Of a stretch of DNA of 64,000 nt, positions 26,601 to 41,600 are shown piece after piece. The translations under genes were made by a program, and so were the position numbers. Numbering within the stretch: position 1 is the first letter of the stretch; each line of letters opens with the position of its first letter. The notes beneath the pieces are model-generated. The model was not told the origin of the DNA, made no database searches, and saw only the letters and a program-made list of their open reading frames with translations. The stretch is taken from NCBI GenBank assembly GCA_900618425.1, contig UZAN01041053.1, forward strand, positions 1 to 64,000. The letters run 5' to 3'. This DNA comes from Echinostoma caproni. Its lineage: Eukaryota > Platyhelminthes > Trematoda > Plagiorchiida > Echinostomatidae.

Positions 26601-29600
26601 GGTTCTTAGATCCCTCAGCTTGGCATACACAATCGGCTAGTTGCTGAATTGTCTGTCTGTAAACACACGCATCCCCACAGAATATATGGTAACGTCACAC
26701 TGGGCAACAACTGGATTGGTCAAAAGTAATGACCAATCAGTTTACAGGATGTAAACCAGCCAAATAACACTTGTACAGTCTTTAGAAAATGACAGAACTC
26801 TTGCCAGAATGTTATTTATGAATCTAATTTCAGTTCGGTCCGTCAGCAAGTATGGAATAATGAAATGTTTGGTGAAGCATAGTTGCTCCTAAAGTAATTT
26901 GACAAAGGGAATCGCACATCGTTTGAATGGTAAATTAACAAACCCAAGCGGCATTTTCTCCCCAACCAGAAATACACGATAGAAGCAGTTGTAAGTCAAA
27001 TCAATAGTATCCAGCAGCTGAATTAATCGTTTGGCATAACAATAGCTAACATAAAATCACATGACCTACATGATCACGCGACCCCAGTGGATCAGCTATA
27101 GTTGGATCATGTACACCTGATGATGAGCTAAGTCCCAGTCGATATCGTTTAAATGGATCCAATCCCAAAAATGTGGTGGTAGAGTCCGGTATGCTTCGGA
27201 GGATCCGGTCGTTAGGAGACGTATCGAGTGACGATAGTCAGCTAGAATATTACCCACCGGTTTTAAACACCAGTAAGTCAATCATCAGGAAGAAATGGGT
27301 GACGATCTGCATTTTCCGTTTTAGCCCTTCGTTTCGCGCTCGTTCAAATGCATTTGATTAGATTTTTCGCTGTGGCCATCGCTTTCATGCTATTTACCCT
27401 TGTGGTTTGGATATATCACAAAGATTTTGATTTCAAATCCTCTCATGTGTTCGTCTGAATAAGTGATAATAGTACCGTTTGTTTTTCGGAAAATAAATTT
27501 GATGTTAATTGCCAACAATACACAATTGATTCACGCCTAAGAATTCTCCCTTTGAAAATATGATGATGGATGCCATTTAGATCACTTTAACTAGCGGAAG
27601 ATTCGTAGGATTAAAGCGAACGTATTGTATCAAAATATATATAGTGTGTTAGTGAGATCTGAATTGATTACAGACAAATTTATAACTACCAGAATGTTAT
27701 AAGTTCTAAGGAATGATAAAAATATGCATGATTCAAACAGGCTACATAAGATAATTTTAGCTCGCGTCACACGGCTCAAACACAGGTTTTAGTACTTAAG
27801 TTTTGTTTTTTGTAAATTTAGTCGCAGGAGTACCTATGAAGTGTGAGCTGAAATGATCACAAGCACTGGATTATTGTTTTGACCTGGTTAATTTTTATCA
27901 GCAGTGGGAATGCATCGATCCAACTGAGGATCGAATCCAAGTATATGGCCTACTTAACTACCGGCCAGCTGATTAGACTATTTCTCATTTGCCTATAAAC
28001 GATATAGCAGAACTAGTCTATGTGAGCCTAATGCCATCATACCCAGAGAATCCCAATAATAACAATGTCGCTTTTCGGGAACTAAAAATGGTCTGATTAT
28101 TTACCCATAAATCAAGTGGGTAAAATGCTTGCATTGGACATGTGGGGTCTCGGGTTCTATGGTCAGTCGGATTGGTGGGTTTGCACCTCTGATGAGAACC
28201 AACCAGATCAAAACAGCTGGCCAGTGCCTATCTTTTCACTTCAGGATCCATCTTTTTGAACGACGAAATTCTCCAAACACTCAAATCGAGTGATACATTT
28301 CTTGGTTTAGGTTACCGTATATTAATCATGCTAAACATAACGCGACGAGAAGTTTGAGGAATACTCAAGGAACTTCAGTTTTGTATGAGTAAATGAAACG
28401 AACTATCAAAGACTCGAAACGGCAGGATAAGCGAACACTAAATAGGATATGTACACAAATTAAGGGATTATTGTGGCCCACAAACCGTCATTCTCAATTT
28501 AAAACGTTTAAAATTGTTACAACTTTCTGACTTAGCATAAGTTCACACGACATGAGCTTTTATGGAAAAGTGTGGTAAAAGTTCAGTAAGTTTCCATTCC
28601 GTGCAATCCATACTACCTCAGACGGTAAATCTATTCCGTACGGTATCCTCTTCGAGAACTGCAGTTAGTAAATGGACAGCTGCAATGGAAACAAATACTA
28701 TACATACTTATCAGTCTAAGAATCTGTCTATCCAAAAATTACCCGGTGTTTCAAGCAAGGTTATTGACGAATATATATGCACATATGAATGAAAAAGGTC
28801 CCTGTCTCGTTATTCCACTATCAACCGTCTGATTCCAGCCTTTTTCCACCAACTAACCTAACAAGATCGAGAAAATATATTCGAAAACGTGTTTAACACA
28901 GTCAAATATTAGAAAACGTTAATTATCGAATGCCTACTCCCCGTGCTTGACAGATTCCTCAATACATATTTTCCATATTCTTAATTGCTAATTTGTTTCT
29001 TCTCACATAATGCAAGGGCGCTACAGGAAGCACTATCCATGGGCAAATATCGTGTTTAGTGATACCATTCCGTATACCGAGACAACTGCTTTGCTCAAGC
29101 TTTGATTGACCCAAAGGAATTCATTGCTGTATGCCTTTTAGTGAGGCAGGTCCAATTATGTAGTGATAATAGAAATTCGAACGAGGAAAAGACTATTTTA
29201 TACAATCCCATTGTATTAGTTAGTTTTCAACTCACACATGAACTTCTCGGTACTTTCAATCAGTTGAGTCACAAGACTACAATTATTGATCTAATCATTT
29301 CACTTATGGTTAGCTACACACAACTTTCCGGATACACCTGTCACTTTTGCGGTCTACCGGAGTTGTTTTCAGACAAGGCACTTATATAATCTTCCCCTAA
29401 TTGATGGCACGGAAATTATCGTTACATCTGCCGAATAACGAAGTGTAGAAACGTTACTTTGCAAGGAGAATCGCGAGTAATGAACAATAGAAAATACTGA
29501 AGACCTGCGTTGCACTTGATAGAATAATCTTAAGTTTAGGAAGATATCATTGATTTAGGTTGTATACAGTAACAAATTTATGAGATGGATCTCTCTTCCT

Positions 29601-32600
29601 GTCGGACAGAATACCCGTTATAGTAAAGTGGTATTATATGTTTAATCGTTTTTGCATGCCAATTTCATTGATATTGACTCAACCCTTCTTTCATGCAGTA
29701 GCCCATCCAATTAAATTTTATTGCATGCACGATCGTGCGGATGAACAGAAACCAACCACGACCCATACCTCGGGGTTTACCGCTACCTGTTTTGGATGAA
29801 CTGTCGATGCTATTCAGCCATCAGTTTGCTCAGTCAGTTAAAACGGATAAAGTCTATGTGCAGCTAACGCATGTTCCTTGGCTTCGAAATTCAGACAGCA
29901 CACCTCTTCCATTGTTGCCTCCGCAACTCACACCGGAGACAGTATTTCGATCTGAGATGGATTTAGCCACCAAAGAGATTCTTCTCCACTGGAGCGAGAC
30001 ACACCAAGGTGAAAGGATTGATAATTTTCTAATGCACTTGTTTCAAACTTCAAATTTTCGATCAGTATATGAAATACTTAATGCTCGATCGGTATACCCA
30101 TATAATTTATCGGAATTTGAGATATGCTTCCGGCAAGTGTGGTTTGGATTGTACTCGTGGGATCAAATGTCTCCAGGGTCAGACATTACTTGTGGATTTC
30201 AGCATGTTTACATTGGTGAGAAACGCAGAAACACAGTTAAAGGTTTGCACAACTGGATGAGATACTATATACTGGAAAAAAGTGCGAAACTCGTTTTGAA
30301 CCGAGTTCACAAAAAACACCCCGTTTTACCTCTGGCATCACTACGATTCATTTACGATGAAGCGGTGAAGCCATACGGAACAATTTTTTTCGGTCTTCCA
30401 ATTCAGTTTGAAATTATGATATTTTTCTGTGCTTTTCTTATTGGTGGAAGTCGTGAGGTGAATTTCCTTATCGACGGTCAAAAAACAACAGTCATTTCCT
30501 ATGATGTTGCAACCCGTACCGATGCATTGGCTACCGCTTTTTTCAAATATTAATGTGCAGAAATACGTTGACGCCAACTTATCTTATATCGCTTCCTTTT
30601 TTCTACACAACCAGTAAGTAGCGCTTTAATCCTCAAGCACTCGAAGAGGCTTTTATAAATTTGATCGACTTAGGAGCGAAACGGAAATTTTTTGAGATTC
30701 TTAACATTTTCATCTATTTAATTTGGGGCATACAAATGGAAGGTTTCTGTTAGAAATAGCACCGTTCCATAAATAATGATTGTTATCTTATTATTGTTGT
30801 TGTAAGTAAGATATCGATTGATTATCAGTCCTATGAGTCTGTAGACACATCAACAATCTTTTGTTAACTCATTGGAGTTAAGAAATTGACCGATCTTATT
30901 CTCTATAATTCCTATGATTTAGTAGTTCTACAAACTGAAGTACAGAAAATTGTTGGACCGTAATAAGCAGCAATTCCGGGAAAGCAAAAATCTTGTTAAC
31001 CGTGTTTCATACCTGAATATGTTTCTATCGGAATGGACATTTGACACAATAATAACTTTGTTATCAAGCTTTTTGCAATAGCCCTCTATCGCGGGAATTC
31101 GATTATTTATCTAGAAACTGCCAGTTATAATCTTTATTAACGAAAGAATGCTTGGACAACACTATTATGATCTGCAGGTCATTTGTTTAAACAGAGAACA
31201 AGTCTTTTTGATCAAATGAAATTCGCTACTGACTGACTTTCAAGCGGATAAATTCAACAGATTCGTTTATTATAAATCACTGCAGAGCTGTTGACGGTGT
31301 TTGGGTTAGGTTAATATTTTAGACTGATAAATCCGAATACATATCCATAGAAAACAGATTTGCATCAACTTAGTAATGGGACTCATTGTATAAGTTCATA
31401 GCAAAATACTTTGATTCAGATGTCTACTTTTTTGGTGCAAACTTCATGTCTATGTCGACTTTATTTTCTGCAAACTATTGCCCACAGTAATGTTAGCAAT
31501 AATCGAGTCAAACCATAAGTTAGGGATAAAATAATCACCCTGTATTCGCTGACCAAGCTTCTGAAAACGCTGCCAGTCATTATCATGACTACCCAGCAAT
31601 TACATATGTGATTAATGTTCCTGAGTAGTGACGGCATACAGGGGACGATATTTACTGTCGGTTCTTTCTAAAAGAATATAGTGATATAATTTGTGGTTTC
31701 GAGTAAAGCCCAATGTCTGGGTGATGTGGTGTAGCAATCTTATCCTTAATTCATCATTTGTGAAGGTCACCAAATATATCCCCATCATTACCAATTCTGG
31801 TAATGCAACCTTTCTCATTTGCCCTTGTCAATCCGTTTAGTATTAGCATTTAACCGAATAAAGTAATATATGTGTATATTCTGCATCAGGATGAATAACC
31901 TCATACTTTTACAATTTGGATAGGTACAAAATCTGTAAATTTATCGAATCCGTCCTGCTATGAAAATTGGTATGAAATAAATCAGGTTCATTTTTATTCA
32001 CTAAGGAGGTGCCAAAGGTGCTCAGTGAAAATCTACATCAATAATTCATTACTGGAGCGGTCACAAAAACAATGAACTTCAATCAGATGTTAGAAATTAG
32101 ACTCATTCAGATACTTTATGGTAATCATAAACGAAATGACACATATCGGATTTTCAGATCTTGATCAAGAGCTTGCTAGCGGTCCCGTAGAACTGTTCGT
32201 TTGAAATTAATACGAAAATAGTTCCGCGAAGTATATAAAGTCACATTTATTGGTTTCCGTCATTTTGGGTGGATAAATGTTGGTGGCAAAATGTAGGTGG
32301 TGTAACTCTATATGGTAAAATCTGAGGATAGCTTAAAGTCAATTATTCTGGCTGGATTACTTTGAAATTGTTATTCAAAGTGAAATACAGACATAACTAC
32401 CCATAAGATTGATTGAAAACATTGAAAACATGATATTGGTATCATTGAATTGATAATGTGACAGATACGAGGTCATCGGCGGTTTAAAAGGGATTATCGT
32501 AGGTCAGAAACGAGTTTATCTTCTTTCGGTTCCGTGGGTTTATATGCTTAATTTTTGTTTCGCCGTTTTGTCTGTCTATTGTGTCTAACTGCATAGCTTT

Positions 32601-35600
32601 CCTCTGATTTAAGGAAGTATCTTGCGGAAAGAAACTCTTTTTCATTTGGTTAGTATTCCAAACTTTGGGTACATTATTTCGCATACTATATCAACTATNA
32701 ACTATTGTCCTAGTGTTCAGTAATCATATGATGTCTGCGATCGGATAAATTTAGATGCAGTCAGGGGAGCCTACTATTCTCTGAAAATCCTCACGTTATG
32801 AATCAAAAATGAATTGGGACCAATCGCAATCTTCTGAATGTGCTGACATTTTCTTGATGGTACTGGATGCGCGTGAGTCAGGATAACAAACAGAGGGCCG
32901 TCACCTGATTTGATCATGTTTTCCATCGCCACCCACGTAACTTCCTTTCAGGAAGAATGTCTATTAACTGTGATCATCCCATATATACTGCATGTTTCTC
33001 CCTACCTAACCCACTTTTGGCTAGCACTACATATAGGTTCTTGCACTGTTTGCAACTGTCCCCTAACTGGGATTGTTGGGAGACGCATCGTGGGACCAGA
33101 TTCAGTGATAGTCTTGGCGAGATACAANNNNNNNNNNNNNNNNNNNNNNNNNNNNNNNNNNNNNNNNNNNNNNNNNNNNNNNNNNNNNNNNNNNNNNNNN
33201 NNNNNNNNNNNNNNNNNNNNNNNNNNNNNNNNNNNNNNNNNNNNNNNNNNNNNNNNNNNNNNNNNNNNNNNNNNNNNNNNNNNNNNNNNNNNNNNNNNNN
33301 NNNNNNNNNNNNNNNNNNNNNNNNNNNNNNNNNNNNNNNNNNNNNNNNNNNNNNNNNNNNNNNNNNNNNNNNNNNNNNNNNNNNNNNNNNNNNNNNNNNN
33401 NNNNNNNNNNNNNNNNNNNNNNNNNNNNNNNNNNNNNNNNNNNNNNNNNNNNNNNNNNNNNNNNNNNNNNNNNNNNNNNNNNNNNNNNNNNNNNNNNNNN
33501 NNNNNNNNNNNNNNNNNNNNNNNNNNNNNNNNNNNNNNNNNNNNNNNNNNNNNNNNNNNNNNNNNNNNNNNNNNNNNNNNNNNNNNNNNNNNNNNNNNNN
33601 NNNNNNNNNNNNNNNNNNNNNNNNNNNNNNNNNNNNNNNNNNNNNNNNNNNNNNNNNNNNNNNNNNNNNNNNNNNNNNNACCACACGTATAAGAGTTTCC
33701 ATATTGGCAACGGATTTGCACCGAACTGAAAAAACAATTTAGTGGAACCATTAATTTTGGTTATACATGAAAGATGGTTTGAAAAGCAACGTACAATGAA
33801 AAACAATGTATATATACAAATTGAACTTCCTCCAATCTCTTTCTTCACGCACAATATTCCGGTCATTCAGCAGCACTCAACTAACATTAGAGGTCATCTA
33901 TACTGAACACCAACAAGCCTGTCCGAGATTTAAACTGAGGACCCACGGCATGGAAAGGCGGTTATTCCTATGCCAACCAGCTCACACCGGGAGCATTCAG
34001 AATTACTGAGCAATGTTTGTTCAGACGTATTCCTCAAAGATAGCTGGCCATTGATTTTGACCCAACTGCAACGTAGAGAAACACTTTGTATCCTGAGGAC
34101 TCTACTAGAAATACTCCCAGTAAATCAGGTATTCGTTAGAGTTCTAAGTGTACTATCCTAAATAAACAGCCTAAAGTAGAGCTAATTATTTGTATTTAAC
34201 TTACCGTTATTAGTGAGTGGTATTGTGGGGTAGTTGTTATTGATTTGAAGTGACAGTGAATATGTACTAATGATGGGCATTTTAGGGTAAAACTCAAGTT
34301 TAATGCTGCACATGTGTGTGGTTGACTAGGAGAACTGAGGATTTTGCATGAAGATACAGTTTGGAAAATGGTCACTACAGTTTCAAGTATTCTTAAGTGG
34401 ATGGAGTGCTCGGAATAAACAGCGTAAGGTGCACTTCAGAATTTGATGTATGATGAATCTAGTGGCCTGAAATGTAGATTAGTGATTACAAAATCAAAAA
34501 GTCAGCAATAAACAGCAACTCAAAAAAGTTTTTCTCAAGTAATTATTTTTTGACGCTGCGTGACTCAATCAATTCTTAAGGTTCTCATAGATTAATACTA
34601 TCAAACACAGATAAAAAAGCTCACTTTGGTTGGCTATCGTCCAAACCGACTCGAGAAATATCCCATTCAGAATATGTCTTTCTCCCAGGGGGTCTATAAT
34701 ATGGCTTCCCATAAAATGGATCCATGGGTTGTTGCCTGGCTGTTGGAGAAAAAATTGTCTGATCCATCAATACATCCGCATTTTGACGTAACATAGCCAG
34801 ATTATCGCACAACGATCGTGGCCGAGCATCAGGGGGGCATGAGCGTAGATATGCTGAGGATCTTGGGATTGCAGTTTCGCGTTGATAAACATGAACACCG
34901 TAAGGAATTTTTGTTTCCTGTCTGCTGGGAACTCGTACGTGAACATAGCCGGGGTCATTAATCAGAAAATGCATCTGGTTTGACGTTGAAGATGAGAACA
35001 TTCGTTCCTGAGGTTTAGTTCTGAAATCCGGCCCAGTGGTTTGGATTTGCATTCGCCAATGAGGATCCATGTAGTCGAAACTGAAGGGTTCGGTAGAAAA
35101 GATATCCTATAATCAACCTCAGATACAAACAGAACTGATTACTTGACATCAAACATATTTTGGGATACCTTATTATGAATATGCGGTTAAAAATCATCAT
35201 GAAAATGATCGATAGGTCATCACTTCACATTTGAAAGCCGTCCGAAAATCGTCATGCTTCAGGTAGGTTAATAACCAGCAGACCTTCTAAAACCACACCA
35301 AGTACAAGTTTTACCATCATTATGACGAAAATATTTATTCGGTATTGATTCTGTCTGTTTGGTTTGGTATTCTGTATGGTTCTATCAATACGTTGCTTGC
35401 TTCCGCAATGGCTCTTTTTGTTCGAATAGACTTTTGGTTTGAAATCATTCAAAGAACATTTAGACCATAGTAGAACGTCATTTATTAAGGTTTTGCATAA
35501 CCAACGCTCTTATCCATCTAACTAGATAATGATATGAAAAATGGGCGGATTAAAAATTAATTATTCCGATGCATTGCTTCGTCTATCCAATAAATAGATG

Positions 35601-38600
35601 GGAACAAAAACAAAATGATTTCTCAGATCGGGTTTTAAATGACAGTAATGGAGGGTTTGAATAAACTTAAAAGAGGAAACTAGTCATGTATAGAGCAAAT
35701 TAGGCGTCAATTGAAAATCTAGGAACCACTAGATAATTGTATCCACCTAGTTGGGTCTCAAAAGACAGCAACCAAAACCTGCGCACGAAAGTGCATGGTT
35801 AATGGTTGTAAAAACTGAAACTGAGTCTCATCTCAAGTTCACTCGATCAACGGTCAAGGACAATGTTGCTGGGAGGATGAGAACAGTCAGACGCTATGCG
35901 GCCGAATTTTTCATTGTCACGCGAGAACCCACTCAAAAGTACTTTGTTGGGTTACGAAGAGATTAGTTCATTCCAGCTGACTGCCTTTTTGATTGAACTG
36001 ACCCAATCAGTTTCAGTTTTCGCAACCGATATTGTACCAGTTGAAGCAGTGGAGTGTGATGATAGAATCACCAATCACTATCTGGGTGATTGATCAATAC
36101 ATTTGAAATATACGGCAGATTCAATAAATACAACGATTTCACTTGAATTTCAAAATTCATAGTGATAGTGTTATCATATAATCAAGGTGTAAACATCAAC
36201 GTTATTGCCCAATAGCACATGTGTTCGGATACTACCACCGACCATTTCCACCTACGCGGCCTTTGCTGGACCACCTCCTCCTATACGTAAATGATTTCCA
36301 TCATTAAATACATATCACGTAAAAGGAAGGAAAAATCCAATATTTATGGTAAATTGGAACATAAGACATCAGTCCACTATATATATTTTTTTATTACACA
36401 CCTAAGTATGATGAACAGTAGAGGGGGCGAACCCCATAGTCACGATGAACTGCTTTTCAGTGATGGTAACCGGCTACCTATGCCCCGGGACTTGGAGTGG
36501 CGAACCACATGAGGTCCTGATAGGTTAGGCGTGGTATTGAACCGGACGACAGCAGAGCTGCCTACCACCAAAGTCGGGTGGCGGTGGCGGGACTCGAACG
36601 TCGAACCATAGGGCCCAGAGCATGCTGGTGACAGCGACTAAACCACTGCGCCACCACCACCCAATAAATATCCCACTTGGCCTAAAACACGGTTACCTAA
36701 CAGTGTAATGTGGTTAGGAACGTTTCATCTCTGTTAAATATTTATTCATAACTTTTAACCGTAAACTGCATAATGCATGATATTATATTACCGGGAAGAC
36801 AAATGTCGTTTAAACGTACTCATTTGGCAAATTGACCGAGCGTCGGCGTTGAAAGAAAGCCATATCGAGTGCATCGGGTGCATTGTCTTTACATGGCTGA
36901 AATAATGAGGATTGCGACAAAACGTTCAGCAAAATAAATATTGGACAGATTCGTGAAGTCAAAGTTTCCTTTCGTTTTATGGATTATCAGAATTTAATCT
37001 GGACTGGTTACCTCTGTGTGCGCTTTTTTAGCTGTATATTTAAGGCGTATTATCTTCTTTCCTAGTCTCATATTAACGAGACACCAATACATTTAATGTT
37101 CCATCTTTAATCACTTCTTTAATGACGACCATTAGACACACGTGAACGAATGAACGAGTCTAGCTGATATTAAAGAGATTTCCCTTTAGATTTTGATGGA
37201 AACTCTTAGGGAATGTGATGGGAAACTATGAGCAAATTCGGAGTTGTACTGCAGATACATGGACTATACCAACCGATTTGATGACCAATTAATTGACAAA
37301 TAATTTATTCAACGTAAATTCGAGATAATTTCGTTCGGAAATTTTCGTAACTACACACAAAAGTTTCAATAAGGATGCACAGTAACAGCACACAAAGACA
37401 GTAAACCCATTGACTCATTCATTTCATTTACGTTTGACAACAAGTCATCAGAAAACACACTTGGGTATATTTCAAACACTGACCCTTGTGCTGCCCAAAT
37501 GTCCCATTGCAGATTCTTGTGATCCACTGAACCTTCTAGTACCAGAATGTTCCCGTTGTCTGTGGTCGTAGGACATCTTTCGGAATGGTTCTGCACGGTT
37601 AGACAAAGTGAATACCAATGTATTACCAACAGTATATTGAACATAATTAGATGCAATAAGGAAGCTATATTCTGTGAACATTATATGTTCACGTTGCCCG
37701 CTACCTAGAAAAGAGAATTAAAATAAATAAATTCCGAAAATTATTTGTATTACTGTATTTCATAGAGGCAAGTTATTTTTGAAAGACCACCCAAAACCGA
37801 AGGTACTTAACAGTGCAACGATATAAAACGTTTTGCTAACGAATATCGTGAAAAAATAAAATACCTTAAAAGTACTATATTATTCTTTTGAAATACACAA
37901 AGGTATCAACCTAAGATGTGCAAAAGAGTATTTGGAGTAATAACTATTAGAGTTGTCAATGTACCACAAAATACTTGATTATAATATGATTCCAGATAGC
38001 TTCATCCAAACAACAGTCACTGGATTCGGATCGAACGAAGGATTACGGATTTGAGCTTGAACGCATCTTAATTTTTAGGATGATGACGGTGGCTTGAAAT
38101 TGAAACCACACGTGCGATACTATTAACAGTTCCACTGACTGCCTGTGAAGCGACTGTGTCTCGACTGCGATTGATAGCCGAAGTCATTTCATAAGCCTTT
38201 TGATTCCTGAGAGCAGTCCATAAAATAGCTCTACTGATGTATTCGAAAATCCCTGGCCAGCAGTCTATTTCGTTCATCGTGGAAGGGTAATCAGTTAGAA
38301 TAATACCATGATTCAATCTCTGAATCGAACAAATAATATGGCTGAGGGAAACAGCAGAATGACCAAAATGTGGTAGGCCGATTACGAATTGCGTTGTGTT
38401 ATTCAGATTAAGAATTTTTTCCTAGGTTGTATAAAAAAGAAGAGCTCTAGGAAACAAAACAAACACATCGATTCCTTTGAATAATTTGACAAGTAATCAA
38501 AGTTGTCAGCTGGCAGCTTACGTCTTGGTACACGTAACTGTTACTGGGTATTACTGGTGCTTAAACGTAAGAGTTTCCCTTGTAATGCTCGTGCAAACGT

Positions 38601-41600
38601 AAATGGTAATGGCAAATTCTGCCTGGCTCTAGATAACCTGTGCTACGTTGTTTTAGACTCCAGAGAGAAAATAAAAAATATGGTAATTTGTGCGAGTATC
38701 AATGCCAAAAGTAATATTATGCTTTTAAAAGTTATTTCGATGCACACTTATCACATTCATAACCTTCCTGACATTTAGTGGAAGTAGTAAAAGGAAAAGG
38801 AAAATCTTAAATGTAAATAGTGTTTCATATGCAAAGAATTAAGGTCGAAATAGCCTCACGGTCGCCACGCGAGACCTAGCTCGTTGCAATAAACGGCTCA
38901 CTGTGCTGAATCCAATTCAATGATAGAATACAGCTTTACTCTCATGTATATGAAATCCATTACATTTGTTTAATGGTATGGATATATATGCGGTATATTA
39001 ATCTCATAATAACATACGGAATTTCTGTTCTAACACACGTGAGTGAATAATTTTATTAGTATTATTGCGGACCGTTTCGTAGGGAATAACTTCATTCTAA
39101 CGTTTTCAACTTGGCACGAAAATCGAGAAGAGGCCGATTTGTATTTTTTTGATGTCATTATCTTGACTTTTGTAATGAAACTAAAAAAATACTTTTGCAA
39201 ACTGTCTCATGAATATGCTGAAATATACAACTGATTTCAAACATATTTTCGCAACTGATACCTTCCTTACTTATAGCACTGAAAATGGTGCCTTTGTCGT
39301 TATTAGTTGCATTATCTGATCTTTTGTCTCCCCATACCGTTACTTGTAACATGAACAACACTTGGAAACAAGAAATATTAATTTTTTACTCAAACAGGAC
39401 GTGTCTTTTCTATTCACGATATTGATTCTGTCCACCTCAGCATCAAACCAATAACAAAATCCCAAAGAACTAAACCAGATTAAACAAAAAAACGAACAAT
39501 AGCGATAAATTAAAGTTCCCATCTCTTATGATGAACTATATTATTTTTTATACGGGTTGTCCAAAGCTGGTTCTTCTCAATACACGTGAAGAATGTTTTC
39601 TCAGACCTTTTCCTTATATTGCTCTGTTTGTATATTTTAGGAGTTCAAACCTGCTAACGTGAGGCCTAGAATAAGGAAACATACTCGGGGTGGTTCGTGA
39701 AGTTAACGAGTGAGGTTCATCGCCCAGATCATCACAGAGGCTTGATTCATCATAAACACGAAGGTTGTTCCCATCTGTCGCGTAATTGTACGTCTGCTCG
39801 ACGAAATGTGGAGACACTGCGGTCATTGCACGGCGACGAGATGTTACTGGGTCTCGTTCCATTGCAACTGGGTATCCCATTGTGGGTGCGTTTTGCGTGG
39901 GGTTGAACCTGAATGTGTTAAGTGTCGTAGGTGTATAGTGTTCGCTACTGTATAATTGTGGAGGATAGAGTTCCGGAGTTTCGGTAGCATAAGTCTCTGT
40001 CTCCTCGTCCTGTGAGTCGTCCGTTTCTGGGATTGGGTTAGGAATATAACCAGTCTAATCATATAAAAATAGGTCAAAAGAAAGTGAAATCCGTCAGCAC
40101 CTGAGAAAATAATTATATTTTGTCCAATTGGACCAGTGAGTGTTTTTTATGAAGCCTTAAAGTATCCTTAATATGAGAAAAAGTAGTGTGGAAAGACAAT
40201 TTTGGATTTACCACATTTTGACTGCTTGATGTGGCCGTTTTTAATTTATGAGCCTATATGTAATAGTGATTATTAGAAAACCACATCAATATATGTTCTT
40301 TATTGGAGGGTTATTTTCCTAGATATCAAATTTTAAATTGCACTGTATTTATTATTATTCATCGCTGCAATTATTGAAATACACTTGAAAAACGAAGATA
40401 TATGCATTTTTAGGCAATCGGAGGTATATGGAAGCATTAAATGCTTTAAAATAAATGTACAGTAATTTGCTTATAACAATAAATGATTTTAGATGTGATA
40501 TTAACACCTGAACCCTACCTAGTCTAAATATAAATGCTTAACAATATCCGTATTCTATAACAAGTACCATTTGGGAAAGGGTGTTTTGAACCACAAAGAA
40601 ATTTGTTACCTTGTAGAAGGCTAAATGTGTATGAAACGTTGGTATAAATAATATTGATGGAAAAGTGATGTTAGCAATGAAAACAAATGGTACTGTTGTG
40701 CGTATTTTCTCTGAGAGTTAGACAAACTGATGAATGTTTAATTTTGTCGCTTCTTACTTTGCGCAGAAGGAAAATAGTTATCGTGTGTTCCATTTGAGCC
40801 TTTCATTATGAATATAACAAATACTTCAATGAAATTCATACTTGATTGAATTTTAACTCGACAACTACGCAAGTTGCATACGATACTTCAGCTCAGATTA
40901 AAACATTACGGTCATCTGGTATTTATTCCTCAATTTCGTGGATCACAAAATGACGACAAACAATAAAACAGCTTTTCAGTTAATTGTTTATTGCAATTTC
41001 CTGCCTGTACAAAATGACAATTGATGGGGTCAGTAGCCCTTAGAAAGTCAGTGAGTAACTTAGTTTGGAACAAACATAATGCCTGGATCAGGTTTTTAAT
41101 ATTATGCGCATACGCAAAAATAACTGACTGCGGAAACACGAAGGTTCTAGCGAAAATCCAGATTTTTCTTTAAATGTCTTTAGTATGTGCATTATAAAGT
41201 AGTGTCTTGCTATCCGCAAGCGGTAGTTCAAATACCCCTTTATAACGAAAAGCAGAAGTGTCTACTCATGAGTAGTAAAATCATTCCCACATAATACTCA
41301 CCGAACCGCCATAACGGTAATTGCGTTGCATGCCTGGTTGCATATCGTAAAGTTCTTTGAGCGAACCGTTTACTTTCGGGTCCTGAGATGTCGATCTGAA
41401 GGGAATTTTTGTAGGTGGATGAATCCTGGTGGCTTTAAATATATCTGGTGTTGATTTGTATTGGTTCATATATTTCATTTGGCGAACTTGTGATTTTTGT
41501 TTCTGAAGCGAAAGAACGAATTATATGATTGTAGTGAATTCTTTCGTTGAACGTACATATTCAGTTGTGATTGTGATTCTGTTGTATTCACATAGTACTG

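Larger units (their letters stand above)
18579..29698 (-). other. Right-hand part of the giant Shroom intron: mostly featureless, with relics
   Basis: The 16 kb intron (34624-18579) separates the disordered region from the ASD2-bearing exons. This part holds the 22.2 kb hairpin, RTE relics at 23.2 and 25.2 kb and the SINE pair at 27.8-28.3 kb. Stretches 18.6-20.2, 25.4-27.8 and 28.3-29.7 kb show nothing I can support. Confidence 0.6.

Noticed and set aside
32910..33866. Long open frames across the N run (and 50951-51787)
   Set aside because: They are artefacts of unknown bases being read as open.
34619..34627. TGA taken as the end of a separate upstream gene
   Set aside because: It is inside a GTGAGC donor, and the next exon completes the split codon exactly.
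36411..36662. tRNA gene suggested by A- and B-box matches (also at 4842, 50660 and 52000-52230)
   Set aside because: The boxes sit at the head of longer repeated bodies and show no complete cloverleaf; they are SINEs.
37366..37645. A ~93-codon minus-strand frame starting ATG with a hydrophobic, signal-like start
   Set aside because: It overlaps a phase-matched exon (37484-37590) of the Shroom-like gene in another frame, and its middle contains an acceptor and a donor.
38068..38317. 82-codon minus-strand frame as a Shroom exon
   Set aside because: Weak donors, and the chain 39685 to 37590 closes in phase without it. It is kept only as a low-confidence note.
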